NCBI GenBank assembly: GCA_008638375.1
Contig: CM018043.1
Span: 53,146,947-53,210,946 of the forward strand
Direction of reading: 5' to 3'
Source: Nyssa sinensis
Taxonomy: Eukaryota > Streptophyta > Magnoliopsida > Cornales > Nyssaceae
Length of the DNA: 64,000 nt
Shown piece after piece: positions 44,890 to 57,036 of this stretch. The notes under the pieces are model-generated. The model searched no databases. It saw only the letters and a list, made by a program, of their open reading frames with translations, and was not told the origin of the DNA. Numbering within the stretch: position 1 is the stretch's first letter; each line of letters opens with the position of its first letter. The translations under genes and the position numbers were made by a program.

Positions 44890-47800
44890 CCATAATAATG
44901 GATGTGCTTTAATTTTTTTTGTAGTGATGAATAAATGACAATATGTACATTGGATGATTGAAAGATTTGATATAATTATATATGTACATTGGATTTTCGA
45001 TTTTGTAAGAGTTTTGCCACCATATCCTTCCATTACCATTTTATAGTTCCACCATCTTCAACAACAAAAATTATTAAAGATAAGTCAATGCCTTCGATCT
45101 TTTTTTGTAGTCCCATGATGAATAGATGCTTTGATTGTTTAGTAAATCTAATATAAATTATCTTGAATGCCTGCATAAAAGTGGCATAATGTCATTCATA
45201 TGTTGAGGTGATTCTGATTGATCTTTTCAAAGTTCATGAGGAACCTATAAGATTTCTGTTAGATTTTGCATCTTCTATATGCCAACTTTTGAGGTATTCA
45301 CATTTGTTTCAGGATTATCTTTGTTGTGAACCCTTATTTAATTTATTCATTTTTTATTCCATTTTTTTAATTTTATCTATGTTTGAACTTAATATAGTGC
45401 CAATAGCTGATAATTATGTATTCAAATGATGTGAGGAACATTCAACTAGTCCCTAATCAGGTTGGTTATACTCTTTTTACCCTCCTACGACTATACGTTG
45501 ATTAGGAAACATTTTTTCTTCTTATCATCACCGCCAAAGGAGGAGACCCCAGATTCAGGAAGTTGGAGGAAAATACACATTGAGCCTACCTTACCTATAT
45601 ATCTCAAGGTAATTTAGTGAACTATATACACTTCTACTGTTGGACTTGGAGACACAATTTTTTTCATTTTTGTAAAATTGAGTTTTAGACAAGAGATAAT
45701 TTGATTTCTATTGGTTGTATTGCAGTTTGAAGAAGTCAAATACAAGATAGCAGCTAAGGGAGAGAAGAACCATACAGAGAAGTGCATAGTTCAAGGAATT
45801 ACTGGTTCAGTACATCCAGGTGAGGTTCTTGCTCTCATGGGACCATCAGGAGGTGGAAAAACAACTCTACTCAATCTTCTCAGTGGAAGGGTCATAATTA
45901 ATAGTGGCATTATCACATACAATGATCAGCCATACACAAAATCACTGAAGCAAAGGTACTGATTACTCAAATTCGTATAATTAAGGCTGAAATAAATGGA
46001 TTTGAAACACGTAAGAGTAAAGAATATTAGTGATTTTCTTAACTATATCTAAAACTGGATGAAGATGGGTACTGATTTTGTAATGTCAAATGGGTACTTG
46101 AGATACTGGTTCTTTACTATGCTCAAAATTGTATTCCTTCACCAGTGGGTAGCAAACACTTCATTGTCTTCTGCAAAAAATTGAGCAGGAAAGTCTGATA
46201 ATATTGCTGGAAAATTCAAGTGTCAATCCCTTGTGAAGATACAGCTCAACTTTGTGCTATTACAATGATAACTGCTAAATCTTTTCTTGTCCTTCCCACA
46301 GCAGATGGGCTTAACATTTCTTCACACCGTACAATAAATTGGAACATAACGTTTTTATTTTTACTCTTATACACAAGGTAGTGGGACCCACACATTTATT
46401 ATACCAAGTCTCGCTCCTTTGATTAGGGTGAGAAAAACGAGCAAGAAAATCCATTATGCACTGCATCACTCAATTTAATAACTGTATGTACCATGTATAT
46501 GGATAAATCAGAGTAGATTGTAATTGGTTAGAAAAGAAAAATAAAGGGTATCTGATTTCAGGTGCCAAAATACAATAATTGGCGGGGCTTTTGTGAGACG
46601 GATTTCTGGTGGTGGGAGAAAGAGGGTATGCATTGGCAATGAAATCCTGCTCAATCCATCACTTTTGTTCTTAGATGAACCAACATCCGGTCTGGATTCA
46701 ACAACAGCACTTCGGATTGTGCAGATGGTACATAAAACTGCTGAGGTACTGAAACATTTCCAGTGTGACTAAATTTGGAAATTTCATTACAAGAAAAATT
46801 AACTTTCTTTGTGTTATAGGCTGGCAAGACAGTAGCTACAACAATTCATCAGCCATCAAGTGGACTCTTCAGGAGGTTTGACGAGTTAATTCTCTTGGAT
46901 AAAGGAAGCTCCTTGTACTTTGGAAAAATTTCAGAAGCAATGCTATATTTCTCTTCAATTGGTTGTGCTCCTCTTCTAGCAATGAACCCAGCAGAGTTCC
47001 TGATTGATCTAGCAAATGGGAACATAAAGGACAAGTCAGTTCCATCAGACTTGGAGGATAAGTTCTTCCCTGGAAGCCAAACATTGGAAATTCAAGATAA
47101 AAGGCCTTCTTCCCCCATTGATGTACATGAGGTCAATAACCATGATCCAATTGCACTCATCATCGATCACTTTTTTTTTGAATGTTTTAGTTATTATTTT
47201 TTTTCTTTCTTTACACTTTCTTGTAGGGGCTTTTGAATTAAGAGGATCATACATGGAGGAAACAAAGCTCCTTCAACCCATGATGATAGAGGTTGACCCT
47301 GAGATGCAGGAGTGGCCAAATTCAAGGGAGTGGGGAGCAACTTGGTGGGATCAATTCTCAGTTCTTTTCAGGAGAGACCTTAAGGAGAGGCGCCATGAAT
47401 ATTTAAGTAGGGCTCAAGTAACCCAAGTGACATCTACTACTATAATCGTGGGGTTCCTTTGGTGGCATTCAGATGCTTCAAGTCCTAAACGGCTTCAAGA
47501 TCAGGCAAGCGTTACTTAGCCTTATCTCAATTATTTAGAGTCGGTTACATGAATCTTGTTTCGCCCTCGGGATTCATGTTTATAGGAGATTGACAGGTTG
47601 ATTCTCCTCTTTTTTCTAGGCTCGGGATTGACCGCTTAGTGATATGAGTCATTTGACACTAAACATGACATAGGCTGAGTTACATCACTGTCTATTACTT
47701 GATCCCATTATCTTTTCAAAGTTTTTCTTGTAATTCTGATTTAAAACACATTGTGCAGGCCTGATTGTTGTTCTTCATTTCCGTATTTGGGCCTTCTTTC

Positions 47801-48105
47801 CTCTCTTTACAGTCATTTGCACATTCCCACAAGAAAGAGCAATGCTAGCTAAAGAGAGATCAGTGGACATGTACAAACTCAGTGCATACTTAATATCCAG
47901 AAACACAAGTAATCTTCCTCTGGAGGTTATATTAGATGTACTGTTCCTGGTCATAGTCTATTTCATGGCGGGCACAAACAAAGCTTTTGTAGCATTTTCT
48001 CTAACCTATCTCAAGGCAATTTTTCTCAGCATTATTGCTGCTCAGGTTAGAAAAATACATATATTTTTTATTATCTAAAACCAAAACTATTTATTTGCGC
48101 TCATT
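44890..48105 (+). repeat. Segmental duplication unit A1 (ABCG-bearing)
   Basis: It matches A2 (51565-52066 plus 57037-58347) in the same orientation, from about the TTGTAGTGATGAATAAATGA word rightwards. A1 keeps the later ABCG exons that A2 has lost. It passes directly into R2 near 48105. Confidence 0.85.
45726..48045 (+). pseudogene. ABC transporter G-family half-transporter, decayed copy 1
   Basis: It resembles plant ABCG21/22/27-type half-size transporters (ATP-binding domain first, then membrane segments). Exon a (45726-45955) has Walker [10 protein letters not shown]. Exon b (46562-46745) has a changed signature ISGGGRKR (normally SGGERKR) and Walker [14 protein letters not shown]. Exon c (46820-47131) has the H-loop TIHQPSSG and [12 protein letters not shown]. 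Exon d (about 47227-47504) has WWDQFSVLFRRDLKERRHEY, starts out of phase and ends at a GC donor. Exon e (47759-48045) has [18 protein letters not shown]. Exons a and b join in phase but the Q-loop exon that should lie between is absent. Exon e has an in-frame TGA (47762-47764) and a one-base frameshift soon after. The last membrane part is missing: sequence changes to R2. No upstream exon or start codon is seen. Confidence 0.85.
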
Positions 48106-51100
48106 ATTGCTCAAGCACTCAACCCTTGTTGCAACATATGACGGTTATTTTGATGCTTCATATGTATTGTTGAACATAAAAACACCAGTACTACATAGTC
48201 TCTATTAAAGATCAGGTTTTAATTATCTGGTGAACCCAGTCAATTTTATGAAAGATCAATGCAGGGTTGACGTACAACATATTTATAGTAGTAATATGTC
48301 TGTTTTCACTGCAGGATATGAATTCTGACAAAGAGCTCCAGAATCAATGCAAAATTTTATGCCTGGGTTAAATTTTATAGTCTGCTGCAATTGGTGTGCC
48401 AATCATTTACTAAGTTTTGTACTTTTTTTGCAGCCTCTAGAACCATCTCCTGCAGGCAACTGCTTGGATGTTGATATACCTCCCCAATAACCAGAGAAAG
48501 CATCCATGACAAGAGATATCCCTGGTAACATCCAGTACTTTTCTCGGCTGGTTTATTTTCTCTTGCATGGTTGTACCTAAACATACTATTGATTTACTTC
48601 CAAATGAGAACTGTACAAGAACATTATGAAATGCTGTTGCAAACTAGATGAAAGAGGATACATTATGAAATGCTATTGATTTTCCTATTGTATAGTTTAT
48701 TTGCATCATAATCAAAGTGCTGTAACAGGACAGCATGAAGGATGCAGAACAGCAACAGAATGGAACATACTGAAATACGGTGCTTTTCTGTGAATAGAGA
48801 TGACCATCATATTTCCATGCACGAAAGGAACCATATGACTGGTAAAATGTGGTTCCACAGGTGACCCTTACCCAAGCCCATTAGAATGTATTTTTTACCC
48901 CTAATTTTGTTAGATTTTTTTAATAAAATAGGACTTGGGGCCCCAATTTTTTTTTTTTTATATTTTCATATGAACCCTCCTAAATTTTAACACTTGCTAA
49001 TTGACCCTCTCAAAAATTTAGATATTATATTTTTTACCTCTAGTTTTGTTAGAAGTTTTTAACTGAAATAGGACTTGCCCCCCCCCCCCCCCCCCAAAAA
49101 AACTAAAATTTCTGGATCCACCACTACTTGAAAGAGTTATGTGTCGTCTATAATCTTGTTTCAAGTAAACAATTGAATTCTGATTCAAATGCACTATATC
49201 AATCTGAATCCATATATGAAAATGAATTATATAAAAAGTGTTTGTGCTTGAATTTTGTACTCCATGTAATCATAATAAACCATCTTTTTGTCGATACCGA
49301 TATGTTCTAATTATATTCATAAACATCATCATCATCGTCATATTATTAGGATGGTGGTGGGTGGTGGTGGTGATGGTGACGATGATGATGTTGTGTATTT
49401 TTCAGGATAAATGGTCTTCGTCACTATTGCACATCGTCTTTCGTGGATCTGAAGATGTCACTGGTGGTTTTTTGCAGCGGTTGAGCAAATGTGACAAGGA
49501 AATCAAAGATATGATGATGGTAAACTTTTTGTCTTCCCAAAATAGGATCACCATGCTTCAGTCAGTTATTTTCCATAACTTAGTAACTGGTCCTATTACA
49601 CACCGCCTAGCAATCAACTTATTCAATTGATTTACTATATACTAGGCCACATACTCAACATAAGGATCAACTATGCCTATCTTCCTGTTTCCATGTTCAA
49701 TAGACTTATGCGGAGTGCCAGTTACAATACCGGTTAGGCAATTGCTTGGGCATTGACATTGCTCCCCATGAAAATGGAGAGCCAGAGAAATCATCCATCA
49801 CAAGAGATATCCCTGGTAACACTCAGAGTAGTAGTATTTTTATGGAACTACAAGAAGCAGATAATATTTCCAAGGCAGCTTACAAGGAACTCATGAGTCA
49901 TGACAATTGCTGTGGAAGCAAAGACCTGGGTTGTATCTACTCCTGCACTAGGTTCACTCGAGGAATTCCTACAAATGTTTCAAGACCCTATGTTTGATAC
50001 ATTGTTTCGAAACAGAGCATTTGAAATGGCACGACCTTCTTTTAGGACCTTATCCTGCACAAAGAAATCCCAATCAGTGGCAAATATTATTAATGACTTC
50101 TCTTTCTTTTTTGGAGGTTACCTCATTGTTGACATGTGACATGCATTATAGCATTGCATATATGTGTGTGTACATACTCTTTTGGTTTATCATCGCTCTT
50201 GTTGCTAATAATTTAATTTTTGTTTTGTTTATTTGCTTGCAAAAGTTTCTCCTCCATTTAGAGATTTTGAGTAAATTAATTGAAGGGGAAACGAAACAAA
50301 GACGAAGAGCTAGATTGAATCATCTTAAAACTTCGGCCCGAAATGGTATGTTCTTTTTCCTCTCATTTCATTTCACAACTACTTGTTATAGGTTTACATT
50401 TCTTGGATGGAATTTTCCCTTTTTTTGCTCTGATATGATGTATTGTGAAGAAAAAATTATTGTAGAGGGAAAAGGAAACTCCCTGATGGAAGGTACAGGG
50501 ACAAAACCAACGGAGTGGTATGTGGCCCAAAATGAAATATTACTGATTATAGCAGCTGTTTTTTATAATTGTAAATTTTTTGTTTTTAAGATTGAACAAA
50601 AACTAGGCTAATTGTATACCATATCATTCTTCTTTATACAGCTAGAAACCAAGAGAATCTTTCTACATATTTTCAAAGAAATGCAATAAAAGAGTGTTGA
50701 AGCTGGCACAATACCAAGCTTCTATATGCCTTACAATGGGTCAGTTAACTAAACATAGAGTTACCTGTTGTGATTTTATCTCCTTTTTTGGTGCTTGTTT
50801 ATGTTGAGTGACATTTTGCTTAATTCTGCTCTGCTGTTGATTTGGAATTCCAAATTTGCATGCAAATGCTATAAAAGAGTATTACTATTCCTTATCCATT
50901 CATAATTTTGTCAATTTTGATGTTCCGATAATTTGTACAATTTTTATTTTTGTTTATTACACTTTTTTTTCCGTGTTTCTAATCGTTCAAAACTTGAAGA
51001 AGTTCCCATTAGTCACATGGTCCCGAGGCTGGCAAAATATTGTTTTCTAAAGGTGTTAGTTGCACTTTCTACCTGTTTTGGTAATTGTTAGCTATTTCCA

Positions 51101-51565
51101 ATTATTTATTTTTTCTGTTTGTTGTTCTTTTTGATTACTTTCCCTAAGACTTGACTTGAAAAAACATTGATTTTCTACCAAATGAAAATTGCTACACATT
51201 ATTAAAGGAAATGATATTGAAACAAATTAACTGAACTTAACACTAGAAGTTTGAGAAAAAAGAGTACTTTTTATATATACTCCATAAACCTATCTCCTTC
51301 ACTAAAGCTGTTCATATAAAAAAAATAAAAATAAGAAATAGGCCATATTGGATCTAGACCAAACAAAAAAATACTAATAAAAAATAGTGCATCAAATTAC
51401 AATGAAATATGACCTAGATTCAAATAATAAATTTAGTGTCAAAATTCATTTGACTTTGAGCACAATGAATATAGGATCTACAAGCGATGCTAATAATAAA
51501 TATTTTGTAAATTACCTTAAGCTAATAATATTTATATATTGAAAAAAAAGACAATAAGCTAATTT
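48105..51565 (+). repeat. Segmental duplication unit R2
   Basis: The fullest copy of the R segment, matching R1 and R3 in order and orientation. It has a small deletion near 48345 (the DMNFDKEL exon is cut after about 10 codons) and has lost the left part of the hAT element that is intact in R3 (around 48885). It ends near 51560, where AATAAGCTAA passes directly into A2. Confidence 0.85.
48434..50345 (+). pseudogene. Unrecognised gene, R2 copy
   Basis: Exon-like blocks: 48434-48523 LEPSPAGNCLDVDIPPQ then an in-frame TAA (48488-48490); 49406-49519 DKWSSSLLHIVFRGSEDVTG then FLQRLSKCDKEIKDMMM with a GTAAAC donor; about 49694-49815 GNCLGIDIAPHENGEPEKSS then ITRDIPG; 49828-50090 SSSIFMELQEADNISKAAYK, whose frame then shifts; 50246-50345 FLLHLEILSKLIEGETKQRR. 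The third block looks like a duplicate of the first (both read GNCL-x-D ... EPEK-x-S-x-TRDI-x-G). The protein family is not recognised. Stops and frame changes argue that this copy is dead. Confidence 0.5.
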
Positions 51566-52066
51566 TTTTTTGTAGTGATGAATAAATGACATTTTGTTTT
51601 GTGTTTTTTGTGATGATAGTTGTTGTATGTTATGGATGATTTTGCTTTGAATTTTTATTTGGGAATGGACAATATGTACATTGGATGATTGAAAGATTTG
51701 ATATAATTATATATGTACATTGGATTTTCAATTTTGTAAGAGTTTTGCACCATCTCCTTCCATTGCCATTTTATAGTTCCACCATCTTCAACAACAAAAA
51801 TTATTAAAGATAAGTCAGTGCCTTCGATCTTTTTGTAGTCCCGTGATGAGTAGATGCTTTGATTGTTTAGTATATCTAATATAAATTATCTTGAATGCCT
51901 GCATAAAAGTGGCATAGTGTCATTCATATGTTGAGGTGATTCTGAATGATCTTTTCAAAGTTTATGATGAACCTATAAGATTAGATTTCTGTTTGATTTT
52001 GCAGTCTTCTATATGCCAACTTTTGAGGTATTCACATTTGTTTCGAGATTATCTTTGTTGTGAACC
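51565..52066 (+). repeat. Segmental duplication unit A2, left part
   Basis: It matches A1 from about 44916 to 45330, with about 90 extra bases near 51590-51670 that A1 lacks. It is interrupted at GAACC by the copia element and continues at 57037. Confidence 0.85.
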
Positions 52067-52278
52067 TAAAGACAATAAGACTAGAATTTGAATCAATCTT
52101 ACATTCAAAATTATATTTTGTTTACATACATGGTCCCTATTTATCATGTACAATGAGAACCAAAATATGGAAATAACAAAGAAAATGGAAACAAAAAATT
52201 GGTCAACACAAATAATTAGCCTAAATCTCCTACCACAATCTTTTCCAAATCCCATTCAAATTATTCGGGATTTCCATA
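52067..52278 (-). repeat. Copia 3' LTR
   Basis: 212 bp. On minus it starts TATGGAAATCCCG (the other LTR has TGTGGAAATCCCG, so TG has mutated to TA) and ends TTATTGTCTTTA. It is preceded on minus by the purine-rich CTTGAGGGAGAG at about 52279-52290, a likely polypurine tract. Confidence 0.92.
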
Positions 52279-52439
52279 CTCTCCCTCAAGTTGGATCACA
52301 GATGTTAATCATGTCCAACGTGCAGATAAACTCTTCAAAGCTGGACCTCTGTAATCCCTTAGTGAATATATCTGCTAATTGTTCTCTTATAGGGATATAG
52401 GTCATGCAGACTGTCCCTTTCTCAATTTTCTCTTTTATA

Positions 52440-54260
52440 AAATGCCTGTCAACTTCTATGTGTTTAGTCCTGTCGTGCTGGACCGGATTATGGGAAATGC
52501 TGGATAGCGGCTTTGTTGTCGCAGTAGAGTTTGATGGGGAGCTCTATTGCGATATGTAGTTCCTCCAAGAGCTTTTGTAACCACAGCCCTTCACACATCC
52601 CTTGTGCAACAACTCTGAATTCAGTTTCAGCACTACTTCTGGCTACCACATTCTGCTTCTTACTCCTCCATGTTACTAGATTTCCCCAAACATAGGTACA
52701 GTAACCGGTAGTAGACCTTCTGTCTTCTACTGATCCTGCCCAATCTGCATCTGTATAAATCTCTACCTTCTTACTGTCTCCTCTCTTAAAGAATAGACCT
52801 CGCCCTGGAGAGCCTTTCAGATATCTGAGAATTTTATATACTACTTCTAGGTGACCCACCTTTGGTGAATGCATGTGCTGACTGACCATACTCACAGTGA
52901 AAGCAATGTCAGGTCTGGTGTGAGATAGGTAGATCAATCTACCTACTAGTCTCTGATATCTTTCTCTATCCACAGGCTTTCTAACATCTTCCATTCTTTT
53001 TCCTGCCTCGATCGGAGTATCGCTTGGCTTGCAACCAAGCATACCAGTCTCAATCAAAAGATCAAGTACGTACTTTCTCTGAGAGACACTAATTCCCTTC
53101 CTTGACCTGGCAACTTCCATTCCCAGAAAGTATCGCATTTGACCTAGGTTTTTTTACCTCAAATTCTGTGGCTAAGATCTTCTTCAATCTTTCCATCTCT
53201 CCTGTGTTGTCTCCAGTGAGAATGATGTCGTCGACATATACAATCAGGATGGTCCTACTTCCATCACTGGATTGTTTGATGAACATCGTATGATCTGACT
53301 ATCCCTGTTGATATCCTTGATTCTTCATCACCTTCGCAAATCTATCAAACCATGCCCTTGGTGATTGTTTAAGTCCATACAGGGATTTCTTCAGTTTACA
53401 TATTCTGGTTTCTTCTCCTTCCTTGTAAAATCCTAGGAGGTAGCATCATGAACACTTCTTCCTCCAGCTCACCATTCAGAAAAGCATTCTTGATGTCAAA
53501 TTGGTGAAGTGGCCAATCCAGGTTTGCTGCCAAGGACAAGAGAACCCGTATAGAGTTCAACTTTGCTACTGATGCAAATATCTCGATGTAGTCGATACCA
53601 TATGTCTGAGTGAACCCCTTTGCAACTAGGTGGGCTTTGTATCATTCCACTGTACCATCCGCCTTGTACTTCACTGTGAACACCCACTTACAGCCTACTG
53701 ATTTCTTCCCCTTTGGCAAAGTCATCACCTCCTAAGTTTCATTTTTTTCCTATGCCTTGATTTCTTCCATCATTGCTTTTCTCCATTCTAGAATTTCCAA
53801 AGCCTCTTGAATATTCTTAGGAATCTGGATTTTGTCAAGGTTAGACGTAAAAGCACGACATTTGGCAGAAAGAGCATTGTAAGAGACAAATTTTGAGATA
53901 GGGTGGAAAGTACATGAACGAGGTTGTTTTCTAAGAGCAATGGGTAGGTCATCAAGATTTTTTACCTGGTCAAGATTGGATTTTGGCTCATAAGTAGTTG
54001 GAGCTATCACCAGGTTCTGACTCTTTTGGTGCTTCGGATGCGAAGGTCTCATCGGGCTTTGATTTAGGTCTCCTTGAGTAAACAAGTGTCTCCCTATCTG
54101 TTTGTTTTCCTACATCTCCCCCTGAGTTCAAGATTCCTTCTGTGTTGGACAAGGAAGGAGAGGGTGTACTGTATGGGATAGGTTCAAAGACTGCAACATC
54201 GAAGTCTATATCTGAGAGTCGAGCTTCTCTCAAGGACTCCCCCTGAAGCGAGTAGTAGGG
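52440..54260 (-). pseudogene. Copia reverse transcriptase and RNase H region
   Basis: Broken into several frames. The RT active site is LIVYVDDIILTG at about 53245-53210. The frame then shifts to one starting MRYFLGMEVARSRKGISVSQ (53138), and RNase H follows with YTDADWAGSVEDRRSTTGYC and ARSSAETEFR (to 52488). The last part of RNase H lies beyond a stop. Upstream, at 54085-53490, RT N-terminal pieces appear in different frames (for example MMEEIKA at the end of the first). No functional enzyme can be made. Confidence 0.9.
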
Positions 54261-54266
54261 AGTATG

Positions 54267-55570
54267 CTAAAAAAATGTGACATCCCGACTAACATATAAC
54301 TTCTGTAAGAGAGGGTCATAGCATTTGTAACCCTTTTCAGTAGGGGAGTAGCCAAGAAAGACACATTTGAGAGCTCTAGGATCCAATTTATTACGTTGGG
54401 AGGCGTGAATGTGGACAAACACTGTGGACCCAAAAACACGAAGAGGGAGAGAGGAACTAATTCGAGAAGTGGGGAAGGCCTCCTGGAATTTTTGGAGAGG
54501 AGTTGCAAATGAGAGAATCCGACTAGGCATTCGATTGATGAGGAATGCGGTGGTCAGAATGGCATCACCCCAAAAATTATTTTTCATGTGAGAGATAAAC
54601 AGTAGGGCATGAGCTATCTCAATAATATGTCGGTTTTTCCGTTCAACAACCCCATTTTGTTGGGGGGTGTGAATGCAAAAACTCTGGTGAATAATACCTT
54701 TGTCGTAAAAATAGGGACTCAAAGAAGAATTGAAGTAATTAGTGCCATTATCAGTACGAAGAATCTGGATTTTTGTGTGAAATTGGGTGTAAATCATATT
54801 ATAGAAGTTCATGAATACCGAACTAACCTCAGATTTATCGTTTAATAAAAATACCCATCAGAGACGAGAATGGTCATCAATAAATGAAATAAACTATTTT
54901 TTGTGGGTCGTATTGGGAACTCGTGAAGGCCCCCAAAGATCACTGTGAATTAAGGTAAAAGGCAGTGATGGTTTATAAGACGATGTGGGAAAAGTAGTAC
55001 GATGATGTTTTGCAAGTTCACAAACTTCACATTGTAAATCCAAGGGAGTTTTATTCGAACAAAGTGATGGAAACAAATGTTTTAAATATTGAAAACTAGG
55101 ATGGCCCATTCGTTTATGCCATAACAAAAGTCACTATCCCTAGGACTAAATGCAGAATTACAAATAGGAGGACGACACTGTTTATTCATGTGCGCATCAT
55201 CAAAGTAATAGAGTCCCTCGCATTCCTTGGCATTGCCAATCGTCTTCCCTGATGATAGATCCTGAAAAATACAATGAGAAGACAAAAAAGTAGCTGAGCA
55301 ATGAAATTTTTTGGTTAGCTGACTAATGGACAACAGATTGCAAGAGAGATTAGGAACATGAAGTACAGACTCCAAATTAATAAATTCAGAAATACGGATA
55401 CTCCCCTTGCCAGCTACTGGGGATAGAGTACCATCTGCAATTTTTATTTTCAAGTTACCAGCACAAGGTGAATATGTGGAAAATAAATGATAGGCATCAG
55501 TCATATGGTTGGATGCACCTGAGTTAATAATCCAGGGAGTATGGCGCAAAGTGGTACTAAGAGCAGACAA
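54267..55570 (-). pseudogene. Copia protease, zinc-finger and integrase core region
   Basis: The protease motif reads WIINSGASNHMT, where the catalytic Asp of the usual D-S-G-A is Asn, so it would be inactive. The HHCC finger region is at 55127-54894 (LWHKRMGHPSFQYL, CEVCELAKH) with the first integrase Asp in HSDLWGPS. The core continues after a gap at 54812-54267 (LRTDNGTNYFN with the second Asp, then TPQQNGVVERKNRH with the Glu). The reading frame changes at about 55100 and again at about 54850-54890. Confidence 0.9.
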
Positions 55571-55699
55571 AAAAGTACCTTTGTGGGCTAAGGAACCCGA
55601 TGGCAGTGGAGTAGAGGACTGACCTGAGGCTTGGAAGGTTGAAAAAAGAGCATATAGCTTCTCAAGTTGCTTGGGTTAAAACCCCCACTAAAGGTTGAC

Positions 55700-56786
55700 T
55701 AAGTGTGATGGGCTGGAGCGCCTATTTCTGTCTGCTGTTTAATAGAGGCCTAGTGTCCGTGAGATTTGTTGGGCTGTCTGGGCTTCCAATCAGTAGGCTT
55801 GCCATGTAAGGCCCAACAAGTATCTTTGGAATGGCCCGATTTTTTGCAATGCTCACAAAATGGCCTTTTGTTATGTTTTGGGCCGGATCCAGTATGAGGC
55901 CCACGACTTATAAAGGCTTCAAACCCAGACGCATGGTTCTGTCTTGATCCAGTGGAAGGCCCACACGTTAGAAGAGCTCCAAACTCAGACGCATAGTTCT
56001 GTCTTGAACCAGACCCTGCGATCGACGCCATCCCGCGACTTGCAAGAGCAGAGCCTTCAATCCCAGGCTCTGCTTTCTCCTTCAACATCATCTTCCTCCT
56101 CTGTTCTTCCCATCTCCCTCAGCAAAGACTTCTCGGATGGAGGAAGCGGCCGTCAACCCAAAATCGTGCTTCGCACGTCGTCGAGTTCGCGATTTAGCCC
56201 TGCCAGAAACTCGAGCACCCTCTCGGCTTCCATCTTCTTCTTGAATCGAACGTTGTCACCCGTGCACTCCCATTCTTCGCCGCAACTGAGGTCGAGTTCT
56301 TGCCACAATCCCAACATCTCTGTGTAGAACTCTGTAACTTCTCCGATCTCCTTGCTTCATCTGCCATAGCCTCGTCTTGAGTTCGAAGATTTGAGATGCA
56401 TCTTCAGCATCGGAGTATGTCTCTCGCACGGCATCCCACACATCTTTTGCCGTCGGGAGGAACATGTAGGTTCTTCCGATGGTTGGTCGCATGGAGTTGA
56501 TCTAGCAAGAGGTTATGAAGGAGTTCTCAGAACGCCATTTCTGGAAGGCTGCAGCATCACTGGAAGGTGGCTGTTTGATCTCGCCTGTAAGGAAACCTAG
56601 TTTCCCTCTGCCATTGATGACCAGCTTGATGGATTGGGCTCATTCTCGATAATTGTTACCATTCAACTTTTTTACAGTAAGATGGACTGAGGAATTTTCA
56701 ATTCCGACAGTCGAACTCATGGAGGAGATTGTCTCTGATTCTCCTTCCTGAGTTACCGACTGGGTAGACTCATGGCTGGCGGCCAT
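55700..56786 (-). pseudogene. Copia gag region
   Basis: Likely start at 56786 (MAASHESTQSVTQEG), about 40 bases after the primer site. A UBN2-type gag follows with an early in-frame stop where NNYREW should be (reads NNYRE then TGA, near 56640), more frames at 56492-56256 (FLPTAKDVWDAVRETYSDAE), and a CCHC zinc knuckle CEHCKKSGHSKDTC near 55865-55820. It is decayed by stops and frameshifts. Confidence 0.85.
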
Positions 56787-56812
56787 ATTTTGCTAGGGTT
56801 TTCAGAATCCCT

Positions 56813-56824
56813 GCTCTGATACCA
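56813..56824 (-). other. Copia primer-binding site, initiator tRNA-Met
   Basis: On minus it reads TGGTATCAGAGC directly after the 5' LTR, the standard copia primer site complementary to initiator tRNA-Met. Confidence 0.95.
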
Positions 56825-57036
56825 TAAAGACAATAAGATTGGAATTTGAATCAATCTTACATTCAAAATTATATTTTGTTTACATACATGGTCCCTATTT
56901 ATCATGTACAATGAGAACCAAAATATGGAAATAACAAAGAAAATGGAAACAAAAAAATGGTCAACACAAATAATCAGCCTAAATCTCCTACCACAATCTT
57001 TTCCAAATCCCATTCAAATTATTCGGGATTTCCACA
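56825..57036 (-). repeat. Copia 5' LTR
   Basis: 212 bp, TGTGGAAATCCC ... TTGTCTTTA on minus. It ends in TA rather than CA, as does the other LTR, so this seems a property of the family. Confidence 0.92.

Larger units (their letters stand above)
52067..57036 (-). mobile_element. Ty1/copia LTR retrotransposon, complete but decayed
   Basis: 4970 bp with a perfect 5-bp target duplication GAACC (52062-52066 and 57037-57041). The empty site is preserved in A1 (GTGAACCCTTATTTAATTT). Both LTRs are 212 bp and differ at about five positions that I can see. The primer site pairs with initiator tRNA-Met. Domain order on minus is gag, protease, integrase, reverse transcriptase, RNase H, which is the copia order. 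Several stops and frameshifts make it non-autonomous. Confidence 0.95.

Noticed and set aside
49078..49095. Poly-C run as a possible regulatory element
   Set aside because: It is the inside of a decayed hAT copy, matched by the poly-C runs at 59046 and 59264 in the complete copy.
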